This document shows, one piece after another, positions 58,685 through 64,000 of a DNA stretch of 64,000 nt. The stretch's first letter is position 1, and each line of letters opens with the position of its first letter. Below the pieces are notes generated by a model. That model saw only the letters and a list, made by a program, of their open reading frames with translations. It ran no database searches and was not told where the DNA came from. Origin of the DNA: Hypomesus transpacificus. Its lineage: Eukaryota > Chordata > Actinopteri > Osmeriformes > Osmeridae. The position numbers were made by a program, and so were the translations under genes. Where the stretch lies: contig NC_061062.1 of assembly GCF_021917145.1 (NCBI RefSeq), positions 9,539,199-9,603,198 of the forward strand, in the 5' to 3' direction.

Positions 58685-61600
58685 ATGGGGAAAAGAAGGC
58701 AAAATAATGAACTCTTCAAGAGTTTGTCCAAGAAGCATAAAAAACATCTGAAAGAATTTGGAGAGGAACATCCATTCCATGACATGTAGGCATACGGTTC
58801 AAATGTCACTGTTTATTTGTAGGTACCCGAGCACCTAGCCAGCTAACGCAACTTACAGTACTGATGGTAGTTCAGTAAGTTAATACTGTGCAATTCAGTC
58901 TGAGGATATTATTATTGAGTTTAAATGAATATAAACCCAATACCAGCTTTGTAAAATTGCATTTGACACTCACTAACATACACACACTGCAGACGTGGAG
59001 ACGGTGATGTTCCCTGCTAGCTGGGTTCTTGAATTATTTCATCTACCTGCTCAAACGTGGTAGACCAGTTAGAAATGCACTGAAGTAACTGACGTCGCTA
59101 CTCTTTCTTTGTAGTGTCACCGAAAAACCAGAGAAAACCCAAATAATGGATCTGGTAAGTAGATTATTTTGTCTTAATCCCAAATGTAAAATTAGTTGTC
59201 TCAACTAGTCATTAAACACAAGAATCCCTCTAACAATTAAAGGAGTGTTCAGGTTTTGCTATGACTTGACTACACAAAAAATGAAGACAAAAATACAACT
59301 TCTGTATTATCCACAGCCAGACAGCCCAGAGCAAGCCAGCGATCCTGAAAGTGATGAGGATGATGAACCCGAGCAAAGATCTGCCTATCACAAATTGCTG
59401 TCAACCCTTTGCCCTTCTGCCAACAAGGATGAAAGTGAGGATGAGGAGAGTGAGGATGATGAAGAGGAGGATGATGAGCAACTTAGTGAAGGCAAGTTGT
59501 TTAAATGCTTCCCTGACAGTACAGCTTGTTGAACCCAGAGCAATTTTATTTGCTTTTTGTTTCAATAGCATCCTGGCATAAATAATATTCGACATGATTA
59601 ATACAATACCTTGCATAGTATTCATCTCTGAGTTTTGCCCCAAAGGAGAGAGTGATGGAGAGAGTGAGCTAAATGCTGAGGATGAGGAACATCAGGACAG
59701 AGATGCTGATCTGAATGTAGCATCAGGTGAGGCAGACAGCGAAGAAGAGGAGGGGCAGAATGGTGATGGTCAGGCAGCTGAAGGGGAGGGAACAACGGCA
59801 GGAGACGAGTTCACAGACAAGGCGCACGAAACCCAGTTTTGTCTGGAGACTAACTTCTCAGGGGAGGGAGAGCAAGAGAGCCCTGCTGAGCAGGAGAGCA
59901 TTACCAAGCAGCAACATGAAGGTAAGTAACCTTTGGGCTTCTAAACCAATTTGAAACAAATTATGGTTATGGTATGATATAATGAAAAGGTATTTAATAA
60001 ACGTGTATGCTGAAGTCTTGACCATGATAATACCATGAAAAGGCTTCTAAAAAAACATAGTTTGAAGATAAATGCGAGGACTTGAACCTGCTTCTTCACT
60101 GACAGAACATTTTGTTTTCAGACAATTTTATGCAGCATTTCTACACAGAGCTCAGTGAGGAGGATGTGAAGAAAATAACTTTAGGTACCAAGACCAAGAT
60201 TCAGATTAAGGTACAGTCTGCGCATGTTAATAAATGTGTGTGTGTTTGTGTGTGTGTGTGTATATGAACATTTGAGTGCCAGTCATGTCTAACTAACCAT
60301 CAATATCTCCAAACCTCCACTCTATCCACACAGTGGCCAAGATTGGGCACCCTCTTGTGTTCTACACCACACAATACGTTTGGCCCTATTGGCCAAGACA
60401 GATGTGAAATCCCCCTGGCCCTTCACAAAGTCCTGGAGCCCAACTGGAGATTACTAAACCAGGCATCCAACCCCGAGGGGGCGCCAGAGGAGGTGAGCGC
60501 ACTTCAACTGGAACTGCTTACCCTCATGGATTCCTACAGGGATGTTTACTTTCCAGAGAGTTCTCCACTGAGCGAAGGTCGACAAGTACAGAGTGCCTAC
60601 TGCCTTCATGCCCTCAACCATGTGCTGAAGGCAAACTCCCGCGTCCTTGCTCACAATGCCCAGTTAAGGGAGCGCCAAACAAAGACGACACCTGGGGCAG
60701 AACCCCAGGATGAGCCCAGGGATCAGGGCCTGACTCGGCCCAAGGTTAGACCACACCACTGACTTCATCTTTTACTACTTGTGTAGACTTGACATTTGTG
60801 TCGTAAAACAGCCTTCCGATCCGTTTGAACCATCTCAAGTCTAAACAGTAGTCCATTGGGCTCTGTCTAAACCTCCCACATGGCTCTGTGCAGGTTCTGA
60901 TCCTGGTTCCTTTCCGGGACTCAGCATTGAGGGTGGTCCAGACTCTCATCAGCCTCCTGGAGACCAAGGGGAAGAAGATGGACGTCAGCAACAAGAAGAG
61001 GTTTAAGGATGAGTTTGGAGAGGAGCCAGGGGACACCCCCCCCAACCTTGTCCGTCCGGACGATTATCACGCCATCTTCTCGGGGAACGTGGACGACCAC
61101 TTCAAGATAGGTCCGCCGACAAACATCTTTGTAATCTCACTCTGTCATAAAATCCTACGACTTTATTGTTTATTTGTTAATAGATCTCCAAATGCAAAGT
61201 CCCCTTTTACCACCATTGAAGATCTTGATAACTGTGTTTTGATCAGTGTATAGTGTAGTGAACTCAATGTAATTTACTTTCCTCACCATCACCTCTGTGT
61301 CTGGTAACTGGCAACTTTTGACCCCCGACTAGGCGTTTCAATCCTTAGGAGAAGCATACGGCTCTACGCTCCCTTCTACTCTTCCGACATCATCATCGCC
61401 TCGCCACTGGGCCTACGCACCGTTCTGGGGGCAGAGGGCGAGTCCAAGCGAGACTTTGACTTCCTGTCCTCCATTGAGCTGCTGGTGGTGGACCAGGCCG
61501 ACATCTTCCTCATGCAGAATTGGGAGCACCTGTTGGTAGGAGTTTCCCCCCCATTACCAGACCTCACCTGCTTGAATCAAATAAGGTCATCTTCAACCAG

Positions 61601-63279
61601 TTAAATCATTTCAGCATGTGAAATAACTTTAATCATATTCCTGCATCAGAGTAGTCAGCATTCTGTTGCAACAGGCATGTTTTTATTTTGAGCTTCCTCT
61701 TATCTCAAGGATCTCATGGATCACTTTGAGAGAAGCTAATGACATGCCATAACCTGTTTTTAGCATGTGTTGAAGCACCTGAACCTGCAGCCTTCAGACT
61801 CCCATGGGGTGGACTTCTCCCGTGTGCGGATGTCCAACCTGAACAATTGGGCCAAGTACTACCGCCAGACACTGGTGTTCAGCACCATCCAGGACCCACA
61901 GATCAACAACATTCTCACAAAGCACTGCTTCAACTACCATGGCCAGGTAAGAAACCCATTTACCTGTTACACTTTCCAAACATACTCAAGCTAGGTTGTC
62001 CACGATCTGTGTAAGGCTCTTAAATCTTTTCCTTTTATTATTTAATTCTTGAGATATTCTTGAGATATGGTTAATTTGTTAACATACTTTTCCAGATTGC
62101 CATCAAGAATGTTCCCAGAACGGGCTCGATATGCCAGGTCCTGCTCCAACTCCCTCATGTGTTCCAGGTGATCCCTGCGGACAGCTTCATGGATCAGGAT
62201 GCAAGGTATGAACCATGGGGACCCGATGGAATTCATCACAGGCAACATACACTTATATTACACTTTAAGGGTGTGACCATGCTCCCTCTTGTCTAACGTT
62301 GCTGTCAAATGGGCAATGCTCGGGGCATTTGGGATTTTTCATGCCATATAAGACGCTTTTGTGTAGTCTCCGCAAAGTTTGTAACGGAGTATGTATGGAA
62401 GAGGTATTGCGATAAGGAAGGACGTAGTGCTGCTCCTCCCATATGTGCTCTTCATCAGCGATTTCTTACACAACATCATTTACAAAACCACAATTGCAAT
62501 GAAGACCATCAATCAGTCAATCCAGCATGTTTATTTATAGAGCAATATGCCATCTATGTACATTGCAAGAGTTTCCATTAAAGACCTGGCTTTAAATGAT
62601 ACTTAAATGATGAACTTGCAAAGACATTCATTTGTTAAGCTTTCAACTTTCTGTTTTCTTCTCAGGTTTCAGTTCTTTGTGGACAAGGTCTTCCCACAGT
62701 TCAGGGATTCGGTCATGTCCCACACCCTGATCTACGTCCCATCCTACTTCGACTATGTCCGACTGCGCAATTACATGAAGAAGGAGGAGGTTAACTTTTC
62801 TAGCATCTGCGAGTACTCCACCAAGTCAGAGGTGTCCCGAGCCAGGCACTTCTTCCAGAAGGGAGAGAAGCAGTTCCTCCTCTTCACTGAACGTTTCCAC
62901 TTCTACAAGAGGTAAATATCTATTGTTGGTCAATACTGTTATTATGATGTCATACAATATGGCGGTAATAACAGCAATGCTCTGTTCTACTCTGCTCTTA
63001 TCGTCCTCCACGACCTACCTTAGATACACCATCAAGGGAATCCAGCACCTGATTTACTATGGGCTGCCAACTTACCCACACTTCTACAGTGAGGTGTGTA
63101 ACATGCTGCAAGCGGGGGGGGGAGGAGAGGAGGCCAGCTGGACATGCACAGCTCTGTACTCCCGCTACGACGCCCAGCGCCTTGCCGCCATTACAGGGGC
63201 TCAGAGGGCCGCTCAGATGTTGCAGTCCCAGAAGGCTGTTCACCTTTTTATCACTGGAGAGGAGGACAAAGTCTCGTGA
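58685..63279 (+). CDS. utp25: U3 snoRNA-associated protein 25 (UTP25; digestive organ expansion factor)
   Basis: Exons: 58685-58785, 59115-59154, 59317-59491, 59646-59921, 60122-60210, 60334-60744, 60894-61110, 61333-61535, 61764-61946, 62096-62205, 62666-62911, 63024-63279. Phases join to 768 residues (human about 756). The N-terminus is basic ([20 protein letters not shown]). Residues about 48-197 are an acidic Asp/Glu-rich region. The rest is a helicase-like fold without a working ATPase: [10 protein letters not shown] (residue 365 on), [28 protein letters not shown] where DEAD would be, and the C-terminal [23 protein letters not shown]25 is nucleolar, part of the small-subunit processome for 18S rRNA maturation; in zebrafish (def) loss impairs digestive organs via p53 isoforms. 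Intron 3 uses a GC donor (gaag|gcaagt). AATAAA is at 63351-63356. Confidence 0.97.
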
Positions 63280-64000
63280 CGTCTTTGAGATGGGGAGGGA
63301 CATGAGGCGGTGGGACTGAGATAATAGTGAAAAATACTGTTTTCATATTTAATAAACTGTAAATGGTATTGATCCATATCTGTTAGGCCCAGATTCTGTT
63401 TTGATATTGGTAATCCATGTCCTAAATTCACTGTTTTAAGGTTGTTTAATGTTATGTCTTTCTCCTGTTCGATTTCTGCTTTGTCACAAAACCATTGTTC
63501 ATAAAAAATATAAACATGTGCAACGTGTGACTGTTTCAGTTCCTGAATATGCCCTTGCAAATGTTGTAGAATACATAATCTTAAATCAGGTCAGTGTCCC
63601 TCTTTCCACGCCTGAAAAGAAAATACCTTGTAGCTTGCCATGCTAAGGATTGTAAACTGAAGTTCATCATTGCTTAAGTCACTGCTAAACAATCGAAGCT
63701 GATAGCATACATTTTGCAGTGAGAAAACTGACTGACAATGTTGTCTAATTACGGATCTGTTGACTAGTACTTAATTGTTATGTTTTTTTCCTTTTAGTTA
63801 ATAAAATATTGTCACAGTTGACAGATTAATCAAAGCAGTACATATTCAATAGAATTGTGCCCTTAAGAAAAAATTACATGCAGAATCTTTAAAATGAATA
63901 AGAGGCAGTTTACCAAACAGGTTAGTGCGAGTGTTATTTTTTCGAGTAGTTATTTTTCAATTGTGCACGTGATAGTTCTATTCACTGGATCCGAATATTC
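63280..64000. other. utp25 3' UTR and downstream spacer
   Basis: Polyadenylation signal at 63351-63356; the rest to the window edge is AT-rich with no gene seen. Confidence 0.7.

Overview
The window looks like nuclear DNA of a ray-finned (teleost) fish. The genes are split by GT-AG introns and encode close vertebrate orthologues, and the gaps carry fish-type repeats: a CR1/L2-clade LINE, tRNA-derived SINEs that share its tail, a Harbinger DNA transposon and a short TTAA-flanked MITE. No species is assigned.

Layout, left to right: (1) 1-6.9 kb is intron 3 of sobp, holding a near-complete L2 LINE (~340-3535) and a complete, apparently intact two-gene PIF/Harbinger transposon (3656-6329, CAG target duplication). 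(2) 6966-15391 (minus) carries the first three coding exons of sobp, a developmental zinc-finger cofactor; its later exons lie beyond the left edge. (3) 18059-34904 (plus) is pdss2, complete in eight coding exons (388 aa), a subunit of the ubiquinone side-chain synthase. (4) 38746-39929 (plus) is a three-exon gene for a 308-residue basic protein with one C-x2-C-x12-H-x10-C finger like that of SPATA46/FAM170. A frameshifted, unidentified coding-like stretch lies just upstream on the other strand (37.9-38.26 kb). (5) 40.2-42.4 kb is a mosaic of decayed repeats: a gag-like fragment and an SGNH-hydrolase-like ORF cut in two by an internal inversion. (6) 43895-46667 (plus) is bend3, with four BEN domains (832 aa). 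(7) 47942-48929 (minus) is mtres1, a mitochondrial S4-like RNA-binding protein. (8) 49.6-52.5 kb holds an rpl28 retro-fragment, a three-unit tandem array with a conserved hairpin, and a 322-bp MITE. (9) 52941-55168 (minus) is a tmem151 gene (B-like). (10) 57292-57750 (minus) is exon 1 of grxcr1, with no later exon seen. (11) 58685-63279 (plus) is utp25/def, complete in twelve exons (768 aa), a ribosome-biogenesis factor.

The block mtres1-bend3-pdss2-sobp keeps the order and relative orientation I recall for human 6q21. The right part (tmem151, grxcr1, utp25) joins genes that are not neighbours in human, so a synteny breakpoint lies at about 49-53 kb. The genes do not form one pathway; they are independent loci covering a transcription cofactor (sobp), CoQ synthesis (pdss2), chromatin repression (bend3), mitochondrial RNA or ribosome rescue (mtres1) and the small-subunit processome (utp25). 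The features that most deserve a second look are the minisatellite that copies the pdss2 exon 2 splice donor, the microhomology-bounded inversion inside the SGNH element, the single-finger gene, and the hairpin tandem array.
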